This document shows, in pieces, positions 51,830-61,045 of a stretch of 64,000 nucleotides of DNA; the first letter of the stretch is position 1; the number at the start of each line of letters is the position of its first letter. This DNA is from Mycobacterium gordonae. GTDB taxonomy: Bacteria > Actinomycetota > Actinomycetes > Mycobacteriales > Mycobacteriaceae. The translations under genes were made by a program, and so were the position numbers. Below the pieces are notes generated by a model that did not search any database, was not told the DNA's origin, and saw only the letters and a program-made list of their open reading frames with translations. The stretch spans positions 62,001 to 126,000 of the forward strand of contig NZ_CP070974.1 in NCBI RefSeq assembly GCF_017086405.1. Direction: 5' to 3'.

Positions 51830-52384
51830 ATGCGGGTCGGAGATCGTGATGGCCACGGCGCCTACGGCCAGCTCAGCACCGACGACAACGGCCATCTCGT
51901 CTGCCACGAATGTGGCCGCGCGTTTCTGCATCTGGCGACTCACGCGATGCGCACCCATGGCCTGTCCGGTGCCCAGTATCGCGAACGCCACGGTTTGGAG
52001 CTGACCGCGGTTCTGGTTGCCGGCGAGATCCGTCAGAAGATGTCGCAGGCGTGGGAGCTGCACCGCGACAAGCACGTCGCGAACCTGGACCGGTCACGCA
52101 ATCCGGATCGCGCGCGCGCACAGATGCGGCCGAGGTCGCAGTGGCCGGCCGCGACTCGGGTCCGTCGGAGCGCGGCGTTGTCGGCGAAGCGAGGGCGGCT
52201 GCTGACCGATGATGAGATGCGACAGCTAGGTGATGATCTGCCGCTGCAACAGTGGTGCGACCAGGTGCGCGCCCTGCTGGCCGCCGACCCGACGATCACC
52301 GCCATGTCAATCAGCCGCAGCTTCGAGCGCTCAGAGTCTTGGATCTATCAGCGGCTGTACAGATACCCCGGACACGGCGAATGA
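51830..52384 (+). CDS. MucR/Ros-like zinc-finger regulator
   Basis: This 184-residue protein has an N-terminal Ros/MucR-type C2H2 motif: LVCHECGRAFLHLATHAMRT-H, then HGLSGAQYRERHGL. The middle is basic (RDKHVANLDRSRNPDRAR, SQWPAATRVRRSAALSAKRG). The C-terminal part (AMSISRSFERSESWIYQRLY) may be a second HTH. MucR-like proteins bind AT-rich DNA and silence mobile genes. Placement after the integrase suggests control of the element it came with. A partial copy lies at 31790-31893. Confidence 0.8.
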   Translation: MRVGDRDGHGAYGQLSTDDNGHLVCHECGRAFLHLATHAMRTHGLSGAQYRERHGLELTAVLVAGEIRQKMSQAWELHRDKHVANLDRSRNPDRARAQMRPRSQWPAATRVRRSAALSAKRGRLLTDDEMRQLGDDLPLQQWCDQVRALLAADPTITAMSISRSFERSESWIYQRLYRYPGHGE

Positions 52385-52389
52385 GCCGC

Positions 52390-52581
52390 CACGGTCGATC
52401 GCTTGGCTGCCATCCAGCCTTAGCGGGCGGGACCGGCAGACCGCTGGAGATTCAGTTGTTCGAATGGGCATCGCAGACTGCGATGGACGGCTACATGAGC
52501 GATCCGCGTCGGACGACGCTGGCGGGCGATCGTGATCGCGCGATCGCCCGGACCGAAATCGTCCCGGTGCAATTCACCTGA
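52390..52581 (+). pseudogene. C-terminal gene remnant
   Basis: The frame ends IQLFEWASQTAMDGYMSDPR and then GDRDRAIARTEIVPVQFT, protein-like and reminiscent of small alpha/beta-barrel (DUF1330/EthD-like) ends. No start or N-terminal half is present. Confidence 0.4.
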
Positions 52582-52679
52582 CGTTCGCCGGCCCAGGAGT
52601 CGCCGTGGGTTACATGTGCACCACGCAAGTGGGCTGGCGCTATGGACTTCTACATGACGAACACGATCTGAACTGCCTA

Positions 52680-53120
52680 TACAAAACATTCCATCGATCG
52701 GGTTACAGATAAGCGGTCCCACGTGACGATCGCGATACGCAGTTGCTCGCGGGTGCCCCGGCGGCGGCGGTCCAGGACATTTTTCGGGAGCAGGCTGAAG
52801 AAGCTCTCGATGGCCGCGTTGTCACCGGCTGCCGCGACGCGGCCCATGGAGCCAACCATCTCGTAGCGGCCCAGGGCGAGGACAAATTTCTGGCTACGAA
52901 ATTGGGCCCACGGTCGCTGTGAACCACACAGCCGGCGGCTTGACCACGGCGGGCCACGGCACTGGCCAACGCTGTGGTGGCCGCTGTAACTTCATCCGGG
53001 AATCAATGGAGTATCCGACGATCCGGTTCGAGAACGCGTCCTTGATCGCGCACAGATAGAGCTTGCCTTCACCAGTGCGGTGTTCGGTGACGAAGTGTCG
53101 TCAACAGATTTTAGGCAACG
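52680..53120 (-). pseudogene. IS3-family OrfB relic
   Basis: In successive frames the minus strand reads YLCAIKDAFSNRIVGYSID, VVHSDRGPNF, GSMGRVAAAGDNAAIESFFS and LLPKNVLDRRRRGTREQLRI. This is the D...E part of an IS3-type integrase domain with at least three frameshifts. No complete ends were found. 53121-53348 has nothing recognisable. Confidence 0.75.
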
Positions 53121-53348
53121 TTCTAATACGTTGCTGCACAGATCGATTCGAAGCCAGTGGAGCCTAGCGGCAATTCTTCGTGACGACCGACTCACTTTCG
53201 CATGCCCAACAATTCCGACCAGGCAGCGATCAGAACCGCCGGCAAGTCAAAGCCCTACTTCGGCGGGCTGGCCGTGGTTGATACTCGGAGTTAATGGCTC
53301 GCCGGCGACGAGCCCAATCGGCACCCCAGAGCTGGCCGCCTCCTAGTG

Positions 53349-53735
53349 CTAAAACTGATCTGGGCCGATCGCCGGGGAGGGCGGACGGGTCATTTCAGCG
53401 TTTAAAGAGTTGCAGGAGGCCGGGCACCTAGGTGAAAGATGTCTGGCCATCGTCGAAGAGCTTTTACGGGAGGAACTGCGCCGGTTCCTCCCATTGGCGC
53501 ACTTGGAGTTCGAGGAGCCGGAGCCCAAGAAACCCCGGGTGCGCCCGGGACTAACGGAACACCGAGTCGCTGTTTCGGGCCCCAAAAGCACTCGCCGCGG
53601 ATGCGGGAGGTGAACGATTCGACGTAGCCGGCGTTCAAATATTCGCTGTCCCCGAACCTTTTGGTCTCCGCCAGTCGCATGCCGCGTCCGCGGCGTGGTC
53701 ATTGTGTCGTTGCGAGCGCAGTAGGCCACGCTGGC
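53349..53735 (-). pseudogene. Transposase debris
   Basis: The minus strand holds KRFGDSEYLNAGYVESFTSR followed by IRGECFW, resembling the final Glu motif of an IS3-type OrfB (YVESFNSRLR). Flanking frames are broken, and the plus strand is open but unrecognised. Confidence 0.4.
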
Positions 53736-53752
53736 GGGTCTAGGCGCTCACC

Positions 53753-54620
53753 GTGACCGCCGTCGCACGGGCCGTGCGGACCCCCGCGCAGCCACAGTGC
53801 TGCGCGAGCGGTTCGGGGTCTCCCAGCGTCGCGCCTGCACGGTCGTGGGCATCCACCGGTCCACGATGCGACTGTAGCCGCCGCCGATCACCACCGAGGA
53901 GGCCCGAGTTGCGGGCCTGGCTGCGCCGGTTCTCCACCGACCGGCCCCGCTGGGGATGGCGACGGGCCGCGAAGTTGGCCCGCCGCGCGGGTTGGGCGGT
54001 CAACAACAAGCGCATCCGCCGGCTGTGGCGTGAGGAGGGCCTGCGAGTCCCGCAGCGCCGCAGGAAGAAGCGGTTGACCGGCATCGGTCTCGCCGTCGGC
54101 ACGATGTCACCGATTCGACCGAACGTAATCTGGGCGATGGACTTCCAATTCGACACCACCGCTGATGGCCGCACCCTCAAGATGCTCAACGTGATCGACG
54201 AGTTCACCCGCGAGGCAATCGCGATCGAGGTTGATCGCGCGATTGACGCCGACGGCGTGGTCAATGTCTTGGATCGCCTGGCCCTGCAGCGAGGAGCGCC
54301 GCATTATGTGCGCTTCGATAACGGCCCGGAGTTCGTGGCACACGCCGTCAGTGATTGGTGCCGATTCAACAGTGCCGGTTCGCTTTTCATCGACCCCGGC
54401 TCGCCGTGGCAGAACGCCTGGATCGAATCATTTAACGGCCGGCTACGCGATGAACTGCTCAACTCCTGGCGCTTCGACTCGCTGCTGGAAGCCCAGGTCA
54501 TCATCGAAGACTGGCGCGCCGCGACTACAACGCCAACAGGCCCCATTCCGCCCACGGCGCGCTCACCCTATCCGAGTTCGCTCTACAGTGGACCACGACC
54601 CACCAACCCCGAGTCGCATA
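53753..54620 (+). pseudogene. IS3-family OrfB pseudogene
   Basis: The central frame is clear: LRRFSTDRPRWGWRRAAKLA, NNKRIRRLWREEGL, then DDE residues in WAMDFQFDTT, FDNGPEF and WIESFNGRLRDELL. The N-terminal part is in another frame (RERFGVSQRRACTVVGIHRS, then a stop at about 53877). The C-terminal part shifts near 54515 into DYNANRPHSAHGALTLSEFA, ending at TAG near 54620. It is not expected to be functional. Confidence 0.85.
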
Positions 54621-54727
54621 GCGACTGGACCACCAAACGGGTCCCCCTCACGCCCACCGCGGCCCCCGCCTCTCCCCTGGCGACTGGCCCGTAGCTACCG
54701 TCAGGCAGGAATACGGCGGGAACAAGT

Positions 54728-55045
54728 ATGGCGGGTTACCAGTAAACCTCGCCGTATTCTCTACCATGTAGCACCGCAACGTATTTCGACACTAACTTCT
54801 GTGCCGATAACCTGCGCAGTCTGTATTGCGCTCGTATGGAGCGCTTTTGGCCGCAATCGATTGGAGCGAGTACAAAGCGATTGATTCATCAGATGAATCA
54901 GCCTGAGCGCTCTGGCGCCAAATGACGGTGCTCGCTTTGCTCAGCATTCAATTGCGCTACTCCCCCGCCGGGGGACCGGGTCTGTGGAGTGCGCAAGGGC
55001 AGCTGGCGGGCGCCAGTGGTCCTTCGGGTAATCCACGAATTCTTA
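54728..55045 (+). repeat. Dispersed intergenic repeat, copy C
   Basis: The best-preserved copy: TATGGCGGGTTACCAGTAAAC, GTATTTCGACACTAAC, ATTGCGCTCGTATGGAGCG, the perfect palindrome TGATTCATC-A-GATGAATCA (54882-54900), the hairpin CTCCCCCGCCGGGGGA (about 54960-54976) and the tail AATCCACGAATTCTTAAC. 55046-55208 is unassigned. Confidence 0.9.
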
Positions 55046-55208
55046 ACTGGCCGGGCGGCCATCCCGCACGGCGGAATCGGCTCACGCACGTGATCGGTCG
55101 CCCATTGTTCGAGGTCGGTCAAGGCGTGAACGGGGCGGCGCCTTGCGTTGACGAACCCGCGGTAGCTCGTCGACGGCCGAACCGGGTCCTGGCCGCGCGG
55201 AGGCATCG

Positions 55209-55664
55209 CTATTCGCATCCGGTCGCGAGCGCGCCGCCGTCGAGGCCGGTCATGATGGAGACGCGCGTCTCGTCGCCGTAGGCACCCTTATAGACGGCGA
55301 TCGAGAGCCCGTTGTCCTGCGACCCCCACAGCCACCGCGTTTCGTTTGGCTTGGTGATCGTCTTGCACCAAGCCATACCTTCGTAGGATCGTGAGATTGG
55401 CAGCTGAGGCTCCAGATACGACTGCACGCCCGACTCTGACTGAGACAACCTCCACATTTCCCAGCCGTGTCCGCTGTCACCGGCAAGGAGTTCTGCGCCT
55501 GCTGGCAGTGTCAGTTGCTTGACGACTTGCGAGCGCGGACCTTGGGGCGCTGTGGCCGCTGGCGCCTCATTGCCCGACGAGTTAAGAGACGGGGACGTTT
55601 GCGCACTACAGCTTGCTAGCAGAAATGTGGCTGTAAGAGCAGTGGCGGATACCGAGCGTCTCAC
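55209..55664 (-). CDS. Putative lipoprotein
   Basis: Taken from GTG 55664 (an upstream ATG at 55718 gives a frame of 169 residues), this protein has a lipoprotein signal, VRRSVSATALTATFLLASC, with the lipidated Cys in LLASC. The mature domain is soluble (SQVVKQLTLPAGAELLAGDS, MAWCKTITKPNETRWLWGSQ, YGDETRVSIMTGLDGG) with two Cys, the last near the C-terminus (ATGCE). It resembles small mycobacterial lipoproteins of unknown function. It is expected on the outer face of the membrane. Nothing nearby suggests a partner. Confidence 0.7.
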   Translation of the reverse strand: MRRSVSATALTATFLLASCSAQTSPSLNSSGNEAPAATAPQGPRSQVVKQLTLPAGAELLAGDSGHGWEMWRLSQSESGVQSYLEPQLPISRSYEGMAWCKTITKPNETRWLWGSQDNGLSIAVYKGAYGDETRVSIMTGLDGGALATGCE

Positions 55665-55826
55665 GAGAAACACGGTAGCCGTACAAAGAAGGCTTTTCGA
55701 TCGCTCTTCCGGCAACACACCTGGTGATGCACTGACCCGGGCGCAGCCCCTAGAAGCTGGCGGAGGTCCTGGCCGACAACGACGTCGCAGGCGTTCGATG
55801 GTGCTGCTATCTAGATGAACCGGTAG

Positions 55827-55935
55827 CTACTTCGACGCCGTAGTCGCCGAGGCGTCGGCGATCGGGTTGGCCAGCCAGCGATAGTAGGGCTGGCGGGCGA
55901 GCTTGAGGACCCGGTACCTGCAACTGTTGGTTGAT
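55827..55935 (-). pseudogene. IS3-family OrfB N-terminal fragment
   Basis: The minus strand reads CRYRVLKLARQPYYRWLANP and then IADASATTAS, the start of an IS3-type OrfB. The rest is missing. 55936-56270 contains only short unrecognised frames. Confidence 0.65.
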
Positions 55936-56270
55936 CGGACCATTGCCATATCCAGTCGAGGTGCACTTTTCAGGACCCGCGGCTTCGACGGACCCGAGTT
56001 GCCCCCGGGAATTCGCTTGTACACACCACTCATCGTCGCCTGCCCGACATCACCGCCGCCACCGTTTCTTGAGTATGACGGTGGTCCAGTAGCGGAGAAG
56101 TACGACGGTGTGCCGTCGCTACGTTCGAATGCTCTCAGGCCATATTGCTTCTGATCATTTCTGATCCCTACCGTGCAGCGAGGCTCGCAGCCAGTCGCTG
56201 CCAAAGGGATTGATCCAGTCATAAGGTGTTGTCGTTCAACATAATTCGCGCACCACGGCTATCTTGGCAC

Positions 56271-56681
56271 TCAATTGCGGCGCGCCTTGAGCGTGTGATT
56301 GATTGCGAACGCAGCCCAGATCAGAGTCCACATTCCGCCCCAGAGCAGCCAACCAAATCCGAACAACGACAGGACACCTGACGCGGCATTCGAGGCGTCG
56401 ATGTCCGATTGAGTTGCGTTGGGGTCAGTAGGGACGCTCGCGGCAGAGCCAAACCAGAAGAAGCAAGGGATGGCGGTGCCGAGGAATGCGAAGACTGCGA
56501 GCAGGACAAACCCGTAGTGAATGGTGACACGACCCGGTTCCGCTGGCGGCGTAGCGGCAAAATGCGCGGGGGGTGGCTGAAAGCGGTTGGTCCATTCAGT
56601 GCCGTCAAACCAACGAGTGTTCGGGCTGCCGTCAGGGTCGGGATACCAACCGGCCGGCGTCGGAGGCGGTGCAGCACTCAT
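56271..56681 (-). CDS. DUF2510 membrane protein
   Basis: Taken from ATG 56681 (MSAAPPPTPAGWYPDPDGSP), this is a protein of about 136 residues. The N-terminus is a DUF2510 motif, GWYPDPDGSPNTRWFDGTEW, common in actinobacterial membrane proteins. Two transmembrane segments follow (VLLAVFAFLGTAIPCFFWFG; VLSLFGFGWLLWGGMWTLIW), separated by an Asp/Ser/Asn-rich loop. The function of DUF2510 is unknown. It is monocistronic, with no strong ribosome site. Confidence 0.8.
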   Translation of the reverse strand: MSAAPPPTPAGWYPDPDGSPNTRWFDGTEWTNRFQPPPAHFAATPPAEPGRVTIHYGFVLLAVFAFLGTAIPCFFWFGSAASVPTDPNATQSDIDASNAASGVLSLFGFGWLLWGGMWTLIWAAFAINHTLKARRN

Positions 56682-56841
56682 AACGACGCCAATCCGACGC
56701 GGCACGACGCGAAAAATCTCACCATGATCCCCCCGAAATCATTTCCACCCCTCAACGAGAAGGTAGTTGCGAGGCCTGTCAAGGGACAACCCCAGCCATT
56801 CACACCACGAATAAGTTAACGCACCACCGCCCATGAACCCA

Positions 56842-56970
56842 GCGTGTTCGCGCTGATTGAGTCCAACCAGTTCTGGAATCCCGTGGCCCGGGGGCGAGAC
56901 AGAAGGGCCGCTGAAACGCATGGCTGAAGCCGGAAACGGCACTCCGCGAAGGGCATCGGAGGAACAAATT
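56842..56970 (+). pseudogene. Left-end relic of a related IS3 element
   Basis: GCGTGTTCGCGCTGATTGAG, then TCCAACCAG, CCCGTGGCCCG and AACGCATGGCTGAAGC, parallels the first 120 bp of the intact IS at 3056 (GCGTGTTCCCCGTGAATGAG). Only this end remains. The gap 56706-56841 has no gene. Confidence 0.7.
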
Positions 56971-57003
56971 ATGACTGGCGAGTTCGCCAAGCAGTCGTCG
57001 GGG

Positions 57004-57585
57004 CTAGGCGAAGGGCGCGAAGCGATACCCGCAGCGCTTGCATTTCCTTTCGTCGACCGGCATGGGTTGCGAGCAACCCGCGCACGCTTTGGTCTGTGCC
57101 TGATCCGAGGCGGCGCCCGCGACCACCTCCGAGCGATTCCGCCTAGTCAGGCGCAGCAGTACCGAGCCAATGAGGGCCGTGACCACCCCGATTCCCGCCA
57201 CATGCAGAGCCATGCCGAGACGGGCCTGCGTGACACCCGGCTCGCCGCTATTCACTGGTCCGCCGGTACCTGGTGGAACCAACAGGTGGTCCCCCGCGGC
57301 GGAAGTTGCGACTCCAACCGAAACCAGGAGACATAGGACAAGCGAAATGCGCCAGGACTGATCTTGGCGTCGGTAGGCCTGGATGCCGCCCACCGCGATG
57401 AAAACCGCGCCGAGTAGATACTTCCAGCCACCCTGTTCCATCCACATGTTGTTTACAACCGTCTGGGATGCGTCCAGCGGCTCGAGAAATGGCAGAAACG
57501 TTGCGATTGCCAGGGTGGAGGCGCCGATGATGACCAGCGCCAGAGCGAGCAGATTTCCGATCCGCCTGTTCATATCGATCGACAT
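57004..57585 (-). CDS. Four-TM membrane protein with C-terminal zinc ribbon
   Basis: This 193-residue protein begins MSIDMNRRIGNLLALALVII. Four hydrophobic segments are seen (about 8-30, 52-66, 78-98 and 125-147). An Ala-rich cytoplasmic linker follows, then a zinc ribbon CAGCSQPMPVDERKCKRCGY at the very end, with all four Cys. Such tail ribbons occur in small actinobacterial membrane proteins of unknown role. ATG 57585 is the likely start; no ribosome site is visible. Confidence 0.75.
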   Translation of the reverse strand: MSIDMNRRIGNLLALALVIIGASTLAIATFLPFLEPLDASQTVVNNMWMEQGGWKYLLGAVFIAVGGIQAYRRQDQSWRISLVLCLLVSVGVATSAAGDHLLVPPGTGGPVNSGEPGVTQARLGMALHVAGIGVVTALIGSVLLRLTRRNRSEVVAGAASDQAQTKACAGCSQPMPVDERKCKRCGYRFAPFA

Positions 57586-57617
57586 TAGTCCAGGTCGCTA
57601 TCCCGTACTGCAAAACG

Positions 57618-57797
57618 TCAAGTGGCTACGACCTTCAGCGTCACCCCGACACAGATGGCGTTGTTCTCTCTGTCGGCGGCCCATTGGTCCTGGTAGATGC
57701 GGGTACCGACTTTGTCGACGACGCGGGTGTAGATCCGTGTCCTGTTGCGCCAATACGCCTTGGCTGCAACGGCTTTACCATCTCTTCGCCGGCACAC
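57618..57797 (-). CDS. Short basic frame, probably a gene remnant
   Basis: A 59-codon frame from GTG 57797 reads AAKAYWRNRTRIYTRVVDKV and ends DRENNAICVGVTLKVVAT. It has natural composition but an immediate upstream stop and no ribosome site. It may be the end of a lost gene. The family is not recognised. Confidence 0.4.
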   Translation of the reverse strand: MCRRRDGKAVAAKAYWRNRTRIYTRVVDKVGTRIYQDQWAADRENNAICVGVTLKVVAT

Positions 57798-57877
57798 CGG
57801 TGTCCCCTAACGCCAGCTACGTTGCGGCGCGAAGCGCACATTGCCGTTCGGCCTAGCCAGTGATGTCTCACTTCGAA

Positions 57878-57913
57878 GGCCGAGTGGAGGAAGCAGGCCG
57901 AGTGGAGGAAGCA
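57878..57913 (+). repeat. 18-bp tandem duplication
   Basis: GGCCGAGTGGAGGAAGCA occurs twice, directly adjacent, in the non-coding stretch before the IS21 end. Confidence 0.9.
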
Positions 57914-57998
57914 GTACGTGAACATTCCCCGAGTGACGGCTTTAGATCCGTTTCCTGCTCGACATTGAGCCTTGCGGCCGGCGGGCAGTGAAACACTC

Positions 57999-58520
57999 TG
58001 TTGACGACGGTCGAAAACTAGGCCACAGACGACGGTGAAAAGTAGGCCACGTGGTCGGTGGTTATTGTGCCGTGTTGTCGGCTCTGGCGGAGGGCAGGGT
58101 GTCGATTCCGGTGTCTTTGAGCCGGTAGCTGGAGCCTTTGAGGGTCAGGACGTCGGCGTGGTGGACGATGCGGTCGATCATCGCCGCGGCGACGACTTGA
58201 TCTCCGAACACGTCGCCCCAGCGGGCGAAGGGCAGGTTCGAGGTCAGAATCAGCGAGGCGTGTTCGTAGCGGCTGGAGACCAGTTGGAAGAACAAGTTCG
58301 CGGCGTCCTGTTCGAAGGGGATGTATCCGACCTCGTCGACGACGAGAAGGCCGATGCGGCGCAACTTGGCCAACTCGACGGGCAGTCGCCCCGCGGTGTG
58401 GGCGGCCTTGAGGCGAGCGACCCAGTCCACCGCGGTGGCGAACGCGATGCGATGCCCGGTCTGGGCGGCTTTGATGGCCAATCCGATGGCGAGGTGAGTC
58501 TTGCCGGTTCCCGGTGTTAT
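57999..58520 (-). mobile_element. IS21-family element, 3' end only
   Basis: The terminal region starts TGTTGACGACGG and carries two near-identical direct repeats of GACGGT-GAAAA-TAGGCCAC, typical of IS21 ends. It is followed by a truncated istB. IstA and the other end are not in the window; the element was cut near 58520 by the recombinase element. Confidence 0.75.
58062..58520 (-). pseudogene. istB: IstB ATPase, N-terminus lost
   Basis: The frame keeps part of Walker A (PGTGKTHLAIGLAIKAAQTG), Walker B LLVVDEVGYIPF, then ILTSNLPFARWGDVFGDQVV and the C-terminal MIDRIVHHADVL segment. Everything upstream of the P-loop is missing and replaced by unrelated sequence at about 58520. IstB is the AAA+ helper of the IS21 transposase. 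Without the N-terminal domain it should not assemble properly. Confidence 0.85.
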
Positions 58521-58590
58521 CAGCGGGTAGCAACACGCTCGAATCTATGTATGCGACAAGGGGGTTGATACTGAACAAGTCATCGTTGTT

Positions 58591-58604
58591 GCCGATTTAT
58601 CGGC
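58591..58604 (+). promoter_or_regulatory. Palindrome near the left end of the recombinase element
   Basis: GCCGAT-TT-ATCGGC, a perfect 6-bp inverted repeat 32 bp before the first recombinase gene and about 75 bp from the element boundary. It is a candidate recombinase core or operator site. Confidence 0.45.
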
Positions 58605-58635
58605 GGGTGTTCTTCGACGTGAAGGAACGGCAACG

Positions 58636-59793
58636 ATGGCGTATCCGGTGGCTGTGTCTCCCTCGGGTGGGCAGCGGACCTGGACCGTGCTGGGTGAGGA
58701 CTATGCAACGGTCGGTCCCGTCGAGGAGTGGATAGAAGCCCACCGGCACCTGTGGTCGCCGAACACGGTGCGCGGGTATGCGACCTCGTTGGCGCAGTGG
58801 TGGACCTTCCTGGAGCAGCGCGGGCAGACCGGCGCCTGGTGTGATGTCGGTGTCCCGGCTTTCACGGCGTTCCTGTCCTGGCAACGCAACGGGCGCACTA
58901 TTGAGCACCGGCTGGCTGAGTCTGACCAGGCACCGAGTGCGGCAACGCTGGAAGTCCGCTTTGCAGCGTTGATTTCGTTCTACCGCTGGCATGACGCGGT
59001 GTCCGGTGTGGTGGTGGCGGGACGGCTGCTTGGAGGAACACCGCGGCGTCGTCCGGCCCGGGGCTTGTTGGCGCATCTGGATGCGCGGTCGGCCCCGGCG
59101 GCGTCATCGCTGGTGCGGGTGCGCCGCGACCGCCGACGCCGCGATAGACCACCGTTGCTGCTGCCCGAGCAGATCCAGGCGATCCTGGATGGCTGCGCGG
59201 TCTTCGATGCCGAGTCCGGGTCGTGGCGAGGAAATCTGCGGGACCGGTTCGTGTTCGCCCTGCTTGCCGAAACCGGCATGCGACTCGGGGAGGCCCTGGG
59301 CCTGCGGATCGGCGAGTTCGTGCTTGGCCGCGGCGAGACCGCGTATGTGCAGATCGTGCCGCGGGCCGATAATCCCAACGGGGCGCGGGTGAAGATGATG
59401 CGACCGCGACGAATCTATGTCGGTGCTGACCTCGAGCGGCTGTTCGCCGACTATCTCACCGATATCGCCTGCCGGGCAGCCGAATCGGGCATCGCTGTGG
59501 CAGATACGTCGCCGCTCCTGGTGAACGTGTCCCGACCACCGTTATTGGCCGCCTTGCGGGAGACGACGGTCCGGGAGAAAGTGGTCACGCTGCGACGGCG
59601 CTGTATCGGGCCGCCGGGGTGGACGCCGCATTGGTTCCGCCACACCCATGCCACCGCCTTGTTGCTCGCCGGAACACCGGAATGGGTGGTCTCCCGGCGT
59701 CTTGGTCACGCTCATGTGCAGACCACTCTGGATCTCTACGGCAAAGCTCGGGAATTGCATCAGATGGGCGCGTTTGCGCAGGTCGCCAGCTGA
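58636..59793 (+). CDS. Tyrosine recombinase 1 of the element
   Basis: This 385-residue protein has an ATG with an AAGGAACGG site. The core-binding domain (about 30-120: EEWIEAHRHLWSPNTVRGYA) precedes the catalytic domain: R in LAETGMRLGEALGLR, K-containing strand VKMMRPRRIYV, H-x-x-R in HWFRHTHATALLLAG, H/R in RLGHAHVQTTLDLYGK with the nucleophile Tyr. All residues are present, so it should be active. It is first in an operon. About 130 bp separate it from the second recombinase. Confidence 0.92.
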   Translation: MAYPVAVSPSGGQRTWTVLGEDYATVGPVEEWIEAHRHLWSPNTVRGYATSLAQWWTFLEQRGQTGAWCDVGVPAFTAFLSWQRNGRTIEHRLAESDQAPSAATLEVRFAALISFYRWHDAVSGVVVAGRLLGGTPRRRPARGLLAHLDARSAPAASSLVRVRRDRRRRDRPPLLLPEQIQAILDGCAVFDAESGSWRGNLRDRFVFALLAETGMRLGEALGLRIGEFVLGRGETAYVQIVPRADNPNGARVKMMRPRRIYVGADLERLFADYLTDIACRAAESGIAVADTSPLLVNVSRPPLLAALRETTVREKVVTLRRRCIGPPGWTPHWFRHTHATALLLAGTPEWVVSRRLGHAHVQTTLDLYGKARELHQMGAFAQVAS

Positions 59794-59923
59794 GCGGGGT
59801 GCGGGAATGGTTCCGCGTCGCGAGTTCGACACGCCGCATCACCTGCATTGCTTGAGTCGCTAACCCGTTTGATGCACGATCCGTGCGTCAAAGGGTCGCA
59901 TCGATTCTGGGTTGGAGGCAGGT

Positions 59924-61045
59924 GTGGGACGAGCGGATCTGGCCGGTGCGGCGCATCTGGAGCTGGTCTCCGGGGTGGTACAACTGCGCCCGGAGGACGC
60001 CATGGTGGAGGCGATGTTGCGTGGCTGGCGGGCCCAGCAGACCGCGCGCGGGCTGCAGGAAGAGACCGTCACGCCACGCGAGCGGCTGGTGCGCCGGTTC
60101 GTCGAATTCACCAACGAGTATCCGTGGCACTGGCTGCCCGGCCACGTCGACGAGTGGACCCAATCGTTGACAGCTGAGGCGCATCTGGCGCCGTCGACGA
60201 TCCGCGGCTACCAGACCGAACTGCGGTTGTTCACAGAGTATCTCTGCGACGCCCGTTACGGGTGGGTTGCCTTGTGCGAGAAACAGTTCGGGCCGGGGAA
60301 ACATCCTGTGCCGATCTGCCACGAGTGGAATACGATCGCGCACCTCAACGATTATGAGGGCCGCCCGGAGGCCCGGGCGTTCACGCGTGCGGAGATCCAG
60401 CGGTTCCTCGACTACGCCGACGATCAGGTCGAGCGCGCTGTGCGGGTGAAACGCAAAGGGGCCCTTGCTGCCTATCGCGACGCGACAATCTTCAAAGTCA
60501 TCTACGGCTGGGGTTTGCGGCGCACGGAAACTGCGAAGCTTGACCTGGTTGATTTCGGTCGGAATCCCAGGGCTCCGCAGTTCGGGCGCTACGGGATGCT
60601 CAACGTCCGTTACGGCAAGGCCAAGAGGGGCCAGCCACCGCGGCGTCGGAATGTGTTGTCGGTGATGGATTGGGCGGTGGAGGCGGTCGCGGACTACGTC
60701 GAGAATGCCCGGCCGAAGTTCGGCTGTGAGGACCACCCGGCCCTGTGGGTGACCGAGCGGGGTGGGCGGATCAAGTCCGTGGAGATCAACGCTCGGTTCG
60801 TGGCCTACCGTGACGCGTTGAAGTTGCCGAAAGCGCTTGTGCTGCATTCAATTCGCCACTCGTACGTCACACATCTCACCGAGGATGGTGTCGACCGGCG
60901 ATTTATTCAATCCCAGGTTGGGCACGAATGCGACAGCTCGACGGCGATCTACACCCACGTCAGCACCGACTACATGAACACGATGCTGCAACGAGCGCTC
61001 GCGCCCGCGCTCGATGCGGGCGTCCCGGCAGACAAGGACAGCTGA
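59924..61045 (+). CDS. Tyrosine recombinase 2 of the element
   Basis: From GTG 59924 (GGAGG 5 nt upstream) the protein has 373 residues; ATG 60002, also behind GGAGG, is an alternative. The core-binding domain (MLRGWRAQQTARGLQEETVT onward) precedes a catalytic domain with R in IYGWGLRRTETAKLDL, K near YGKAKRG, H-x-x-R in LHSIRHSYVTHLTEDG, then SQVGHECDSSTAIYTHVS with H and Tyr. All catalytic residues are present. The stop overlaps the next ATG (TGATG), so the third gene is coupled. Paired with recombinase 1 it probably carries out strand exchange at the two ends. Confidence 0.92.
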   Translation: MGRADLAGAAHLELVSGVVQLRPEDAMVEAMLRGWRAQQTARGLQEETVTPRERLVRRFVEFTNEYPWHWLPGHVDEWTQSLTAEAHLAPSTIRGYQTELRLFTEYLCDARYGWVALCEKQFGPGKHPVPICHEWNTIAHLNDYEGRPEARAFTRAEIQRFLDYADDQVERAVRVKRKGALAAYRDATIFKVIYGWGLRRTETAKLDLVDFGRNPRAPQFGRYGMLNVRYGKAKRGQPPRRRNVLSVMDWAVEAVADYVENARPKFGCEDHPALWVTERGGRIKSVEINARFVAYRDALKLPKALVLHSIRHSYVTHLTEDGVDRRFIQSQVGHECDSSTAIYTHVSTDYMNTMLQRALAPALDAGVPADKDS

